Shown piece by piece: positions 41,442-51,812 of a stretch of DNA of 64,000 nucleotides (position 1 is its first letter; each line of letters opens with the position of its first letter). Source of the stretch: Streptomyces sp. YIM 130001. GTDB lineage: Bacteria > Actinomycetota > Actinomycetes > Streptomycetales > Streptomycetaceae. The notes below the pieces were generated by a model. The model did not search any database, was not told the DNA's origin, and saw only the letters and a program-made list of their open reading frames with translations. Location of the stretch: positions 1 to 64,000 of the forward strand of contig NZ_KZ984572.1 in the NCBI RefSeq assembly GCF_003574445.1, written 5' to 3'. Made by a program: the position numbers and the translations under genes.

Positions 41442-41781
41442 GGAGAACCTCCGTGAGAAGGGCGGAGTCGGGCAACGAGCCTGTGGATCGCGCCAGTTGG
41501 GGGTGACGTGCCGTGATGTGTCCCATGTCGAGCAGGTCCTCGAGCAGGATGCGCACCACGGTGACGGGCAGGCCGAGCTCGGCCGAGATCTCGACCATGG
41601 CCGTGGGCCGCGCGCAGATCTGCAGGATGCGGGCGTGCTCGGACTGCATGCCGGAGGTGGCGACGCTCTCGGCCACCACGAGGGTGACGAGGTCGAACGC
41701 CTTGCCGTCGGCGTGGCTGCGGCCGCCCGTGACCGTGTAGAGGCGGTGCGGGCTGCCCAGGTCCACGGGCCGCCGTGTCAT
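41422..41781 (-). CDS. conservon DUF742 protein (CvnC-like)
   Basis: A 119-residue DUF742 protein. The start RRPVDLGSPHRLYTVTGGRS and the winged-helix-like middle LQICARPTAMVEISAELGLPVTVVRILLEDLLDMGHI are diagnostic. In conservons this protein joins the roadblock protein and the GTPase in a complex with the sensor. The ATG overlaps the roadblock stop (ATGA) and the gene ends 20 nt inside the GTPase gene. Confidence 0.93.
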   Translation of the reverse strand: MTRRPVDLGSPHRLYTVTGGRSHADGKAFDLVTLVVAESVATSGMQSEHARILQICARPTAMVEISAELGLPVTVVRILLEDLLDMGHITARHPQLARSTGSLPDSALLTEVLHGLRNL

Positions 41782-42200
41782 GCCGTACCCGCGCCGGCAC
41801 CGTCTTCGGCGCGCGGGGCCGCCCGCAGGTGGTCACCGATCTGCTCGACGAGCTCGCTCATCTCGTGCCCGATCATCCCGGCGTCGGCGGAGTCGTCGGC
41901 GACCAGGGCGAGGTGGGCACCGTCACCGGCCTCGACGACGAAGAGCAGTCCGCCGTGGAACTCGGTCATCGAGTGCCGGACGCCGCCGCTGCCGTCGCCG
42001 AACTCGACCGAGGCGCCGTGCGAAAGGGCCTGCAGGCCCGCGCAGATGGCGGACAGCTGGTCGGCCTGATCGAGGGTGAGGTGCGGTGTCCAGCAGAGTT
42101 TCAGGCCGTCGCGCGACAGGACCAGGGCATGCCTGGTGCCCGGGGCGCGTTCGAGCAGGGTTTCCAGCAACCAGGTCACGCTGTTGTCCGTCGTCTGCAT
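41778..42200 (-). CDS. conservon roadblock/LC7 protein (CvnB-like)
   Basis: A 140-residue roadblock/LC7 protein. The N-terminus SVTWLLETLLERAPGTRHALVLSRDGLKL and the strand GGLLFVVEAGDGAHLALVADDSADAGMIGHEM match the fold, which acts as a GTPase regulator. It starts 111 nt after the sensor stop, then overlaps the DUF742 gene by 4 nt. It is cytoplasmic and probably the GTPase-activating or GTPase-scaffold member of the complex. Confidence 0.93.
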   Translation of the reverse strand: MQTTDNSVTWLLETLLERAPGTRHALVLSRDGLKLCWTPHLTLDQADQLSAICAGLQALSHGASVEFGDGSGGVRHSMTEFHGGLLFVVEAGDGAHLALVADDSADAGMIGHEMSELVEQIGDHLRAAPRAEDGAGAGTA

Positions 42201-42311
42201 CGCGCTTCGGGCCCGGTCTCACCGGCCGTGGCCCGTGCCTCCATTCGGGGTTCTGGGGCGGGGTGGGGTCGTGCGGCGCTCGGGGGATGCGCCGCACCAG
42301 GAGAGCGGGTC

Positions 42312-44300
42312 CTAGCGGTGAGTGCCGCCGGCCTCCTCGGGTGCGTTGCCGTCGGGGCTTTCGGCGGTGTCGCCGGATCCGTGGCCCGCCCCGGCTTCCT
42401 TGCCGGTACGCCGGGAGCGGTGGAACGCGCCGAACTGGGCGCCCAGGTCGCGGCGCGGCGCGGACCGTGCCGCGGGCCGGGAGCCCGCGTCGGGGTGCTC
42501 GTCCTGGCCGGTGTGCGCGGCGGCCATGGTCCGGCCCGCGGGGCGTACGGGCAGGCCGTTGGGCGTGGACCAGGTGGAGGCCGCCGGGGCGGGTGCGGCG
42601 TGCCGTCCGGCGGGGGGCTCGGGCGGGGTGCCGGTGTCGGGTGCGGGGGTGCTGCTGTCGGTACTCGTCGAGGTCGCTGCGTCCGCGGCGTTCGTGCGGC
42701 GTACCCGTCGCGGCAGCCCTTCCGGTGGCTGGGCCGGTGCCGGTACCTGCGGTGACCGGGCGGGTGCCGCGGGCGGTTCAGGCGTGTGACCGGCGGCGGG
42801 TGCGGGGGCCTCGTCGGCGCGGGTGTGCGGGAGGCCCGGCGACTGCGGGACGTCCGGCGACTGCGGCAGGCTCGGCGGTTGCGGGGCGCCCGGTGCCTGC
42901 GGTGCCTGCGTGTGCGGTACGCCCTGCGGGTCGGGCAGGCCGACCGCGGCCGCGAGCGGGGACGACTGCGGCAGTCCCTCCAGGAGCGGCGTCTGGTCCG
43001 CCTCCTGGGAGACCAGACGCGTGGGGATCAGGACGACCACGCCGGTGCCGCCGCGCGAGGACGGACGGAAGTTGACGTCCACGCCGTACTTGGCGGCGAG
43101 CCGGCCGACGACCGGGAGCCCGAGCCGGGTGCCGTGCAGCACGGCCAGGTCGTTGTTGCGTCCGCTGACGGACTCCTCCGCGCGCACCATCGCCGCGTCG
43201 GCCATCTTCAGTCCGCTGTCCTCGATGGTGATCACGACACCGGCGCTCGCCTCCTCGACGTACACCGGGACGATGTCGATCGGGGGTGAGAACTTGGTGG
43301 CGTTGTCGACGAGTTCGGCCAGCAGGTGCATCAGGCCCTCGGCGGCGAATCCGACGATCTTGGCGTCCGTGGCGCAGTGCAGTCGCACGCGCTGGTACGC
43401 GGCGATGCGGCCGATGGCGCCGCGCAGGATGCTCTCCATCTCGATCGGCCGGTTCCAGGCCCGGCTCGCGCGACCGCCCATGAGCAGCGCGATGCGGTCG
43501 GTCTCCATGCCGAGCTGGGACGTCTTGTGGTCGAGCTGCAGCAGGTCGCCGAAGATCTCGCCCTCGTAGCGGTCCTGCATGTCGCGCAGGTCGGCGAGGA
43601 TGCTGACGGTCTTGGCCTGCACCCGGCCGAGCGCCTTGGAGCTGGCGCCCTGCGCGGCGGCCGCCCGTCGCTCGCTGATGCCGAGTGCGCGGACCGCGGT
43701 GTCGACGAGGCTGTGGAGGCGGGGATCGGCCGGCTTCTCCATCTTGTTGATGACACGTGCCACGGCCTGGCCCTCGGCGAGCGAGGTGATGGCGAACGGC
43801 AGGATCCTGCCGTTCACAGCGTCCAACTCCTCGCTGAGCGCGGCATGTTGGCGCCGCAGCAGCTGATGGTCGGCCACCGCTGCCGCGTACGACTCGATGA
43901 TCTGGCGGTGTGCCTCCTCCTGCGGAGCCACCGTCGCCAGTACGTCGCCGACGCCCGCGCCGTCGCGCACCATGCCCGCCACCGCCGGCAGGGTGGTGTG
44001 CCCGAGCGCGCCGACGGCGCGGGCCTGGCGCTGCGCCTGGTCGTGCAGGCCCCGTATCTCGTCGTTGCTACGGGTGAGGAGAGCCTGCCGGCGCCGCAGC
44101 ACCGTCACGCTCACCGCCAGTGTGAGAGCCAGCACCGCCCAGGCCACCACCACGCACCCGACGACCCAGCCGCGCGCGGCGTCCGGCGCGACGGCGGCTG
44201 CCGTCCCGCCGCCCGCTGCCGCGACGCCGAGCAGTCCGACCGGCCACCATCGCTCCCACCAAGGAGTGCGCTGTGGACGGCGATTGGCGTGGAAAGACAT
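42312..44300 (-). CDS. conservon sensor histidine-kinase-like protein (CvnA-like)
   Basis: A 662-residue membrane protein with two N-terminal helices (about residues 18-40 and 44-70), a long helical nitrate-sensor-like region, and a HATPase_c domain with N-box LLAELVDNATKFSPP, G1 ITIEDSGLKM and G2 GLPVVGRLAAKYG. From about residue 430 a 230-residue Pro/Ala-rich tail follows, unusual in length and low in order. Conservon sensors signal through the roadblock, DUF742 and GTPase proteins instead of a response regulator. The ATG at 44300 has AAGGGG about 9 nt upstream; the frame is open farther upstream but without a ribosome site. Confidence 0.92.
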   Translation of the reverse strand: MSFHANRRPQRTPWWERWWPVGLLGVAAAGGGTAAAVAPDAARGWVVGCVVVAWAVLALTLAVSVTVLRRRQALLTRSNDEIRGLHDQAQRQARAVGALGHTTLPAVAGMVRDGAGVGDVLATVAPQEEAHRQIIESYAAAVADHQLLRRQHAALSEELDAVNGRILPFAITSLAEGQAVARVINKMEKPADPRLHSLVDTAVRALGISERRAAAAQGASSKALGRVQAKTVSILADLRDMQDRYEGEIFGDLLQLDHKTSQLGMETDRIALLMGGRASRAWNRPIEMESILRGAIGRIAAYQRVRLHCATDAKIVGFAAEGLMHLLAELVDNATKFSPPIDIVPVYVEEASAGVVITIEDSGLKMADAAMVRAEESVSGRNNDLAVLHGTRLGLPVVGRLAAKYGVDVNFRPSSRGGTGVVVLIPTRLVSQEADQTPLLEGLPQSSPLAAAVGLPDPQGVPHTQAPQAPGAPQPPSLPQSPDVPQSPGLPHTRADEAPAPAAGHTPEPPAAPARSPQVPAPAQPPEGLPRRVRRTNAADAATSTSTDSSTPAPDTGTPPEPPAGRHAAPAPAASTWSTPNGLPVRPAGRTMAAAHTGQDEHPDAGSRPAARSAPRRDLGAQFGAFHRSRRTGKEAGAGHGSGDTAESPDGNAPEEAGGTHR

Positions 44301-44738
44301 TCCGCGGCCCCTTGGGGGAAGGTGATGCAGAGGCGGGCCGGGTGGCCCTTCGGCGGCGCGACGAAGGGGCGTTGACGGGTCGTCACCCTGGCCGCGTGTG
44401 GCGTTCATGCTATCCATCGTGCAGCGCGGCGATGCGGTGCATTCGGCATATGACGCCCCGAGGGTCAGATCGGCGCGAAGTCGCCGCAGCCGCTTACCAC
44501 TTGTGGTATTCCCGCTTTCTGCGCCCACCCGGCCCGGCGCCCCCACCTGCGCATTCTCCCGGGTGCCCGCGTTCCCGGGGTGCGCCTCGCCCGCCGCCGC
44601 GCCTCCGCTTCTGTTCGCCAAGTCCCGCACACGGGCACGCAATTCGGACGCGCGTGCTGCCGGATGCGACCGTACCGGCCACCGGATGCAGCCCCGTCCG
44701 CGGTGTGACGCCCGGTGGTCCGGGGCGTCGCCCGGGGG
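44301..44738. other. promoter region of the conservon operon
   Basis: No gene is supported in these 438 bases. A 14-nt dyad TACCAC-TT-GTGGTA (44495-44508) lies about 195 nt before the sensor start, in locally AT-richer DNA, and is a candidate operator or promoter-associated site. The methyltransferase gene ends at the far edge. Confidence 0.4.
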
Positions 44739-45407
44739 TCAGGAGGCCGTCGCGCGCCGCCGGGCCAGCACCGTGTGGTCCGTACGCGTGCCGGGGGTGC
44801 CGTCCGGGCGGGTCTGGGCGCGCTCGTGCTCCGCGCACAGCAGCACCTCCCATTCCGTGTCCGGGAGTCGGAGGAAGGCGAGGGTCTCGGCGGCGGTGGG
44901 GAAGTCGATGTCGGGCCGGCCGTGTCCGGTCTCCCAGTCGGGGAATCCGGCGTGGCTCTCGATCAGCAGGTGCCCGCCGGGCGCGACGGCCGCGGCCGCC
45001 CTGCGCAGCACCTGCTCCCGGGGCAACTTGCCGGGCGAGTACAGGAATTGGGCCGACACCAGGTCGTAGGTGCCCTCGGGGAAGGAGTCCGAGAGGTTGC
45101 TCGGACGCCAGTCGATCCGGTCCGCCACCCCTGCGTCGGCGGCATGCTCGGCGGCGCGTTCGAGCGCCACCTGCGAGACGTCGGTCGCGGTGACCCGCCA
45201 GCCGCGTCCCGCCAGCCACACCGCGTCGCCGCCCTCGCCGCAGCCGAGGTCCAGAGCGCGACCGGGGGTGAGCTGTGCCGCCTCGCGGGCCAGCACCGCG
45301 TTCGGCTCGCCGCTCCAGACCCGCTCGCTCTCGCGGTACCGCTCGTCCCAGAGCTGCGCCTCGTCCTCGGCGGGGCCGCCGTCGTCGTGCTGTGCCGTCG
45401 TGGTCAT
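44739..45407 (-). CDS. class I SAM-dependent methyltransferase
   Basis: A 222-residue methyltransferase of the thiopurine/TehB-like group. WDERYRESERVWSGEPNAVL at the start is the group mark, motif I is ALDLGCGEGGDAVWLAGRGW, VTATDVSQVALERA holds the acidic ribose ligand and FDLVSAQ-like YDLVSAQFLYSP is motif IV. Members methylate small acceptors including tellurite or thiols. GAGGAGG lies 7 nt before the ATG. It is divergent from ask, separated by 365 nt. Confidence 0.85.
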   Translation of the reverse strand: MTTTAQHDDGGPAEDEAQLWDERYRESERVWSGEPNAVLAREAAQLTPGRALDLGCGEGGDAVWLAGRGWRVTATDVSQVALERAAEHAADAGVADRIDWRPSNLSDSFPEGTYDLVSAQFLYSPGKLPREQVLRRAAAAVAPGGHLLIESHAGFPDWETGHGRPDIDFPTAAETLAFLRLPDTEWEVLLCAEHERAQTRPDGTPGTRTDHTVLARRRATAS

Positions 45408-45772
45408 AAGGGGCCTCCTCGGCCATGCGGGACCCCCCGGTCGTACCCGGGGTCTCCTCGGTCGCACGGGCTTCCTGCCCGTGTCCCGCCACGGTGCGTC
45501 CGCCGCCCGCGGGGCGGCAAAGTTTCTTGCGGGTACGGCAAAACCCGGTCCGGGGACGGGTACGGGCCGGCCCGTCGCCCGCACCCGCTGTGTGAGCACG
45601 GCCACTTTCCGGAGTGCGGGCGGCAGATGGGGGCAGATGACGTCTCGGAGCGGGCCGGGGAGCCCTCTGACCGGGTCGTGGGCGGGACATCTCACGATGC
45701 GGTACGAACGGGGTGCATCCCGGCCGCTCGTTAAACTGAGCCGACCGAGACAGAAATGAGCGAGGAGCGCAC
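45408..45772. other. divergent promoter region of the methyltransferase and ask
   Basis: No gene is supported in these 365 bases. A GCGAGGAGC ribosome site lies before the ask GTG. Near 45726-45740 a CGTTAAACTGAG stretch could hold a -10 element for the ask operon. I saw no clear transcription attenuator leader peptide. Confidence 0.35.
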
Positions 45773-47052
<1,280 letters not shown>

Positions 47053-47053
<1 letters not shown>

Positions 47054-48126
47054 TGGCCGCCGCCGCGCCGCACCCGGCGCTCCCCACTCTCGCGGTCGTG
47101 GGAGCGACCGGCGCCGTCGGCTCGGTACTGCTCCAGATCCTGTCCCAGCACGCGGACATCTGGGGCGAGATCCGCCTGGTCGCCTCACCGCGTTCCGCCG
47201 GCAAGAAGCTGGTGGTGCGCGGTGAGGAGGTCGAGGTGCTCGCACTCGCCGACGAGGTCTTCGACGGCGTGGACGTCGCCCTGTTCGACGTACCCGACGA
47301 CGTGGCGGCCCGCTGGGCGCCCGTCGCGACCGCCGAGGGAGCGGTCGTCGTGGACAATTCGGCGGCCTTCCGGATGGACCCCGAGGTGCCGCTCGTGGTG
47401 CCGGAGGTCAATCCGCACGCCGCACGGGTACGCCCGCGCGGCATCGTCGCGAACCCCAACTGCACGACGATCTCGATGATCGTCGCGGTCGGCGCGCTGC
47501 ACGCCGAGTTCGGCCTGCGCGAGCTGGTCGTCTCCTCGTACCAGGCGGTCAGCGGGGCCGGACCGGCCGGAGTGGCCGCGCTGCGCGACCAGGTGAAGAT
47601 GGTGGCCGGCACCGAGCTCGGCACGTCGCCGGGCGACGTACGGCGGGCCGTCGGCGACGCCACCGGACCCTTCCACGAGCCCATCGCACTCAACGTGGTG
47701 CCGTGGGCCGGCTCGCTCGGCCCGGACGGCTGGTCGTCCGAAGAGCTCAAGGTCCGCGACGAGTCCCGCAAGATCCTCGGCCTGCCGCATCTCAAGGTCT
47801 CCGCGACCTGCGTACGGGTCCCGGTGGTGACCACGCACTCGGTGACCGTGCACGCCCGCTTCGAGGACGAGGTCACCGTCGACCGCGCGCACGAGATCCT
47901 CTCCACCGCTCCCGGCGTCGTGCTCTTCGACAATCCGGCGGCAGGCGAGTTCCCGACCCCCGCGGACGTGGTCGGTACGGACCCCACGTGGGCCGGCCGG
48001 GTACGCCGATCCCTGGACGATCCGACCGGCCTCGAGCTGTTCGTCTGCGGCGACAACCTCCGCAAGGGCGCCGCTCTGAACACCGTGCAGATCGCCGAAC
48101 TCATCGCCGCGGAAATGCGCGCATAG
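47053..48126 (+). CDS. asd: aspartate-semialdehyde dehydrogenase
   Basis: A 357-residue enzyme that reduces aspartyl phosphate with NADPH to aspartate semialdehyde. The NADP loop is VVGATGAVGSVLLQIL; the catalytic cysteine is Cys137 in ANPNCTTISM; GAGPAGVAALRDQ follows the active-site loop, and the C-terminal GDNLRKGAALNTVQIAELI contains the active-site base region. The length is standard. The ATG shares an A with the ask stop (TGATG), so the two enzymes are coupled translationally. Confidence 0.97.
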
Positions 48127-48613
48127 GGCTCACAACCGGCCTGAAGGGGGCGGCGTCGGGACCCCGCCGCCGCACCGGCCCCGTCCGTACCTGTGTAATT
48201 TATGTGAGCGGGCCGAGGGGGAACCCGGCCCGGTGCCGGTCGACGTGGCCCGGTACGAAGGACCCGCCGCACGACTCGATCCCCGTCCCGTGCAACCGCG
48301 CACAGGGCGGGGTGCGTCTTTGCCGACGCCCTGCGCGCGGGCTTGCAGGGGATGCCGCACCGGACGCGGTCAGCCGCGGGGGCACAGGGGAAGAGCGGGT
48401 ACGCATGAGGGCAGGGAATGCTGGTACGCGGACGCGAGGCGCCGGAATCGCGCAGGCCGCCGCAAATACGACGCCTTACGCGTACAACCCTCGCGGGGGG
48501 ACGCGTGTCCAACAGACGTGGCAGAGGTACTGGATTTCCCGATGGTCCCCGGCGTCGTCGGCGCCCGGCCCCGCCGTGCCCGTCCGGCCGGCGGGAGCAG
48601 CTCCGCCGGCGGG
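48127..48613. other. gap between asd and the sigma factor gene
   Basis: Besides the terminator at 48149-48171, these 487 bases hold no supported gene. An AT-rich element TGTGTAATTTATGTG (about 48192-48206) and an AAATACGACGCCTTACGCG segment (near 48463-48482) are candidate promoter elements for the sigma factor gene. Confidence 0.35.
48149..48171. terminator. hairpin terminator after asd
   Basis: GGCGGCG (48149-48155) and CGCCGCC (48165-48171) form a perfect 7-bp stem with a 9-nt loop, 23 nt after the asd stop. Confidence 0.6.
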
Positions 48614-49189
48614 ATGCCGGTGATCGCCCCCATGCCCTCCACACGACCGGCCACGGTGCCGGGCCAGCGTGAGGGCGCGGACGACTCGATGACGGCAGGG
48701 ACCACGGTCGACCACCTCACCGAGACGTACCGCGCGCACTACCGCTCGCTGCTCGGTCTCGCGGCCCTTCTCCTGGACGACACCGCCTCCTGCGAGGACG
48801 TGGTGCAGGAGGCGTTCATCCGGGTGCACTCCGCGCGCAAGCGCGTCCGAGACCCCGAGAAGACCCTCGCCTACCTGCGTCAGACGGTGGTCAACCTCTC
48901 CCGTTCCGCGCTGCGCCGCCGCATCCTCGGTCTCAAGCTGCTCTCCAAGCCGATGCCGGACATGGCGAGCGCGGAGGAGGGGGCGTACGACCAGCTGGAG
49001 CGCGACGCCCTGATCAAGGCGATGCGCGGACTGCAGCGCCGCCAGCGCGAGGTGCTGGTGCTGCGCTACTTCTCGGACATGACCGAGGCCCAGGTCGCCG
49101 AGACCCTCGGCATATCGCTCGGCTCGGTCAAGGCTTACGGTTCGCGTGGCATCGCCGCTCTGCGCGTCGCCATGGAGGCGGGGGCATGA
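48614..49189 (+). CDS. ECF RNA polymerase sigma factor (SigE-like)
   Basis: About 191 residues (or 166 from the ATG at 48689). Region 2 is YRAHYRSLLGLAALLLDDTASCEDVVQEAFIRVHSA; region 4 has LQRRQREVLVLRYFSDMTEAQVAETLGISLGSVKAYGSRGIAALR, where SLGSVKAYGSRG is the recognition helix. There is no region 1.1 or 3, as in ECF sigma factors. The stop overlaps the next gene, a membrane protein that may hold it. The ATG at 48614 lies after a weak GGCGGG; the later ATG has GAGGG farther than usual, so the start is uncertain. Confidence 0.85.
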   Translation: MPVIAPMPSTRPATVPGQREGADDSMTAGTTVDHLTETYRAHYRSLLGLAALLLDDTASCEDVVQEAFIRVHSARKRVRDPEKTLAYLRQTVVNLSRSALRRRILGLKLLSKPMPDMASAEEGAYDQLERDALIKAMRGLQRRQREVLVLRYFSDMTEAQVAETLGISLGSVKAYGSRGIAALRVAMEAGA

Positions 49190-50334
49190 GTACGCAACGA
49201 CCGGGCGAGCCGGGGCCGGAAGGCCACGAGCACGGACAGCATGGTGGGAACGAAGCAGTGAACGGCCCCTGGAACACCCCCTTCGGACGCGGATCCGAGG
49301 ACCACGCACCGGACGCCGGTGCGGCGGGCCCCGACGGCCCGGACATCGGCGGGCCGGGTGGCCCCGGCGGCCTGGACGCCGACGAGGAGGCGCTGCGCGC
49401 GATGATGCGCGGCGCCGTGCGGGAGATCGAGCCGTCCGACGCCTCGCTCGAGCGGCTGCGCCGCGCGGTGCCGGTCCGCCGGGCCCGTAAGCGGCAGGCC
49501 GTGGTCGGGATGGCGGCGGCCGCGCTCTTCGTCGGCACCGCGGTGCCCGCGCTCCTGCACGTGACCAACTCGCCGGGTTCCTCCGACGATCATCCGTCCG
49601 CGGTGGGCCACACCTCGCAGGTGCCGGGGGACTCGGCGCACGCCGACGGCGGCAGGTCCGGCACGGACGAGGAGCGTCCGTCCGGCAAGGACGGCCAGAA
49701 GGACAAGGACGGCGACAAGGGCAAGGGCAAGGGCGGCAAGGGCGAGGAGACCGGCGGCGGCGCCACGGCCGGCACCGGACCCTCGGACCCGGGGATGGCG
49801 CCCGCCTCCACCTGCGGCGCGGGACAACTGGGCAACGCGGTCGGCACGGTCGGCGAGCCCGCGGCCGACGGCAAGGTCTACGGCTCCTTCCGGGTGTCCA
49901 ACGTCTCCGCGAGCGACTGCACCGTCGGTGGCGGCGGCAGCGTGACGTTCGAGGTACTGGGCTCGGCGGAGCGCGCCAAGGTCGGCATGGCGGAGGTCGC
50001 CGCGGGCGACTCGTCGGTGGGCCTCCCGGCCGCACCCGCCGAGGGCACGGTGCGGCTCGCGCCGGGCGAGGCGTACGAGGTGCACTTCGCCTGGGTGCCG
50101 TCCGAGACCTGCCCCACCGAGGGCAGTTCGCCGGATCCGACGCCGAGCGAGGGCGGTACGGGCGGCGGCGACCAGCCGGCGACGGAGCCCCAGCTGGCTC
50201 CCGGTGAAGGCACGGCGGACGGCAGCGTCGCGCTGTCCCACACGGCCCAGCCCGGCGCCCCTTCGGCGGCCGCGACGATCCCCAACGCCTGCGCGGGGAC
50301 GGTCTATCGCACGGGAGTCATGGCCGCGTCGTAG
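49186..50334 (+). CDS. membrane protein, putative sigma-factor partner
   Basis: A 382-residue protein whose ATG overlaps the sigma factor stop. Residues about 1-104 are cytoplasmic with DEEALRAMMRGAVREIEPSDASLERLRRAVPVRRARKR; a single helix is at 105-126. Outside lies a Lys/Gly/Asp-rich linker and a beta-rich domain (about 205-290) with two cysteines (STCGAG and SDCTVG), then a Pro/Thr-rich tail with one more cysteine pair. The cytoplasmic region lacks a classic zinc anti-sigma HxxxCxxC, so I call it only a candidate anti-sigma or sensor partner. Its 3' end overlaps the convergent SURF1 gene by 17 nt. Confidence 0.65.
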   Translation: MSTQRPGEPGPEGHEHGQHGGNEAVNGPWNTPFGRGSEDHAPDAGAAGPDGPDIGGPGGPGGLDADEEALRAMMRGAVREIEPSDASLERLRRAVPVRRARKRQAVVGMAAAALFVGTAVPALLHVTNSPGSSDDHPSAVGHTSQVPGDSAHADGGRSGTDEERPSGKDGQKDKDGDKGKGKGGKGEETGGGATAGTGPSDPGMAPASTCGAGQLGNAVGTVGEPAADGKVYGSFRVSNVSASDCTVGGGGSVTFEVLGSAERAKVGMAEVAAGDSSVGLPAAPAEGTVRLAPGEAYEVHFAWVPSETCPTEGSSPDPTPSEGGTGGGDQPATEPQLAPGEGTADGSVALSHTAQPGAPSAAATIPNACAGTVYRTGVMAAS

Positions 50335-51211
50335 GCGCTGCCACGGAAGCGGCGGCGTCCTCCGACGACTCCGAGCCTTCGGCGTCGTCGGTGTCGGTGG
50401 CGTCCTCGGCATCGGTGGGTTCCTGTTGCTGGGCGTCCGCCCCCAGCAAGCCGAGCTCCGCGTCCCGTGCGAACTCGAGCTCACGGCGGAACAGCCGGAA
50501 CCACATGAAGAGCACGAAGCCCGCGAAGATGAACCACTCGCCGGTGTACCCGAGGTTCTGGAACGCCTTCAGATCGAGCCCGCTGCCCTGCGCGACCTTC
50601 GGCGGCACCGGCCGCATCCCGTCCGTGGCCTTCTCCGACGTCACCCAGGCGTCCTCGACGTCGTACGGCACCAGGTTCACCAGGGAAGCCGCGCTGATCA
50701 CCGCGAGCTGGCCCTTCGGCAGGCCCGCGCGGTCGCTGACGCCGTTGCTGCCGGCGCTCTCCGAGGCCTGCAGTGCGCCGGTCACCTCGACCTCGCCCCC
50801 GGGCAGTGCGGGTGCCTTGCCCGCGGCGGCGTCGCCGGGCAGCCAGCCGCGTACGACGGGCAGGACCTTGCCCTTGCCCTCGCCGGGGCCCTCGGTGCGG
50901 AGCAGGCCCAGGACGTAGTAGCCGTCGCGGTCGTCGAGCATGCGGTCGGGCACCAGGAGTTGGCGGTCCCAGGTGCCGCTGGCCGTGGCCCGCCGGCCGG
51001 AGGTGTCCTGGCTGACGGGCAGGAGTTCCGCGAGTGGGGCCGATGCGCCCTTGCCGGCGGAACGGCTCTGCTGCTCGGCCTCCTGGTGGGTGTCCACGCG
51101 GTCCTCGAACCGGCCGAGCTGCCAGGACCCCATGAAGATGCAGAAGGGGATGGCAAGAACGAGAAAGACGTTGATGCCCCACCAGCGCGGAGTCAGCAGA
51201 AACCGGTACAC
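50318..51211 (-). CDS. SURF1-family cytochrome oxidase assembly protein
   Basis: A 297-residue membrane protein. The first helix follows RFLLTPRWWGINVFLVLAIPFCIFMGSWQLGRFEDR; the second is at about 226-245 in EWFIFAGFVLFMWFRLFRRE; between them is the SURF1 beta domain with ASGTWDRQLLVPDRMLDDRDGYYVLGLL and GGEVEVTGALQAS. It helps insert haem a into cytochrome c oxidase in aerobic bacteria. The GTG at 51211 starts directly before the first helix. The C-terminal 45 residues are an acidic Ser/Glu/Asp tail. Confidence 0.9.
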   Translation of the reverse strand: MYRFLLTPRWWGINVFLVLAIPFCIFMGSWQLGRFEDRVDTHQEAEQQSRSAGKGASAPLAELLPVSQDTSGRRATASGTWDRQLLVPDRMLDDRDGYYVLGLLRTEGPGEGKGKVLPVVRGWLPGDAAAGKAPALPGGEVEVTGALQASESAGSNGVSDRAGLPKGQLAVISAASLVNLVPYDVEDAWVTSEKATDGMRPVPPKVAQGSGLDLKAFQNLGYTGEWFIFAGFVLFMWFRLFRRELEFARDAELGLLGADAQQQEPTDAEDATDTDDAEGSESSEDAAASVAAPTTRP

Positions 51212-51275
51212 GCCCCCAACGGTACGGGGCGGGGCCCGTGACGGTGGCTGCAGGGTGCGGATCCCCGGGGCACGC

Positions 51276-51656
51276 TCAGGCCGTGACCGGACCCTGCAGG
51301 AACTGCACGTAGTTGCCGACCGGGTCGGTGATCGTGGAGAAGTACCAGCCGTCGCCCACGTCCTCGACGGGGCGTACCCAGGTCACGCCCAGGCTGTTGA
51401 GATGGGACTCGGCCGCGCGGATGTCCCGCACCAGCACGTTGAGCATCTGGCGGCCCGGTTCGACGGACTTCTCGGCCACATCGTCGCGCTCGTCGAAGCC
51501 GATGATCGTGGGGCCGACGACCAGCATGTGCTGGTCCCAGCGGCCGCCGAGCGGCTCGAGAGCGGCGCGGTACCAGTCGATCAGGGCGTCGGCCTTCCGG
51601 CAGCCGAGGATCACGCCGAGGCCGATGGCGTTGGGCTCGGGGGGTGTGGACGTCAT
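51276..51656 (-). CDS. VOC-family protein
   Basis: A 126-residue glyoxalase-fold protein. GLGVILGCRKADALIDWYRAAL is the first strand and helix, MLNVLVRDIRAAESHLNSLG the second-module helix and WYFSTITDPVGNYVQFLQ the conserved end with a metal-type position. The ATG at 51656 is favoured by AAAGGCGGGACCCC upstream; a longer frame of 22 residues is possible. Substrate unknown. It follows the S9 peptidase on the same strand, but a strong terminator lies between them. Confidence 0.8.
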   Translation of the reverse strand: MTSTPPEPNAIGLGVILGCRKADALIDWYRAALEPLGGRWDQHMLVVGPTIIGFDERDDVAEKSVEPGRQMLNVLVRDIRAAESHLNSLGVTWVRPVEDVGDGWYFSTITDPVGNYVQFLQGPVTA

Positions 51657-51773
51657 CGGGGTCCCGCCTTTCGGGTGCTTGCTGCGTGCACAGTGCAGAC
51701 CGGCGCGGGGTGCGGAAGTCATCGGAGCTGCCGCCCCGCCCTCTCCCGGAACTCCCCGGAGGGGCTCCTCGGA

Positions 51774-51804
51774 CGCCGGAGGGGCCGGACCAGCCCCTCC
51801 GGCG
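51774..51804. terminator. hairpin terminator after the S9 peptidase
   Basis: CGCCGGAGGGGC (51774-51785) and GCCCCTCCGGCG (51793-51804) form a perfect 12-bp stem with a 7-nt loop, 9 nt after the peptidase stop on the minus strand. Confidence 0.75.
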
Positions 51805-51812
51805 ACGGAGGG

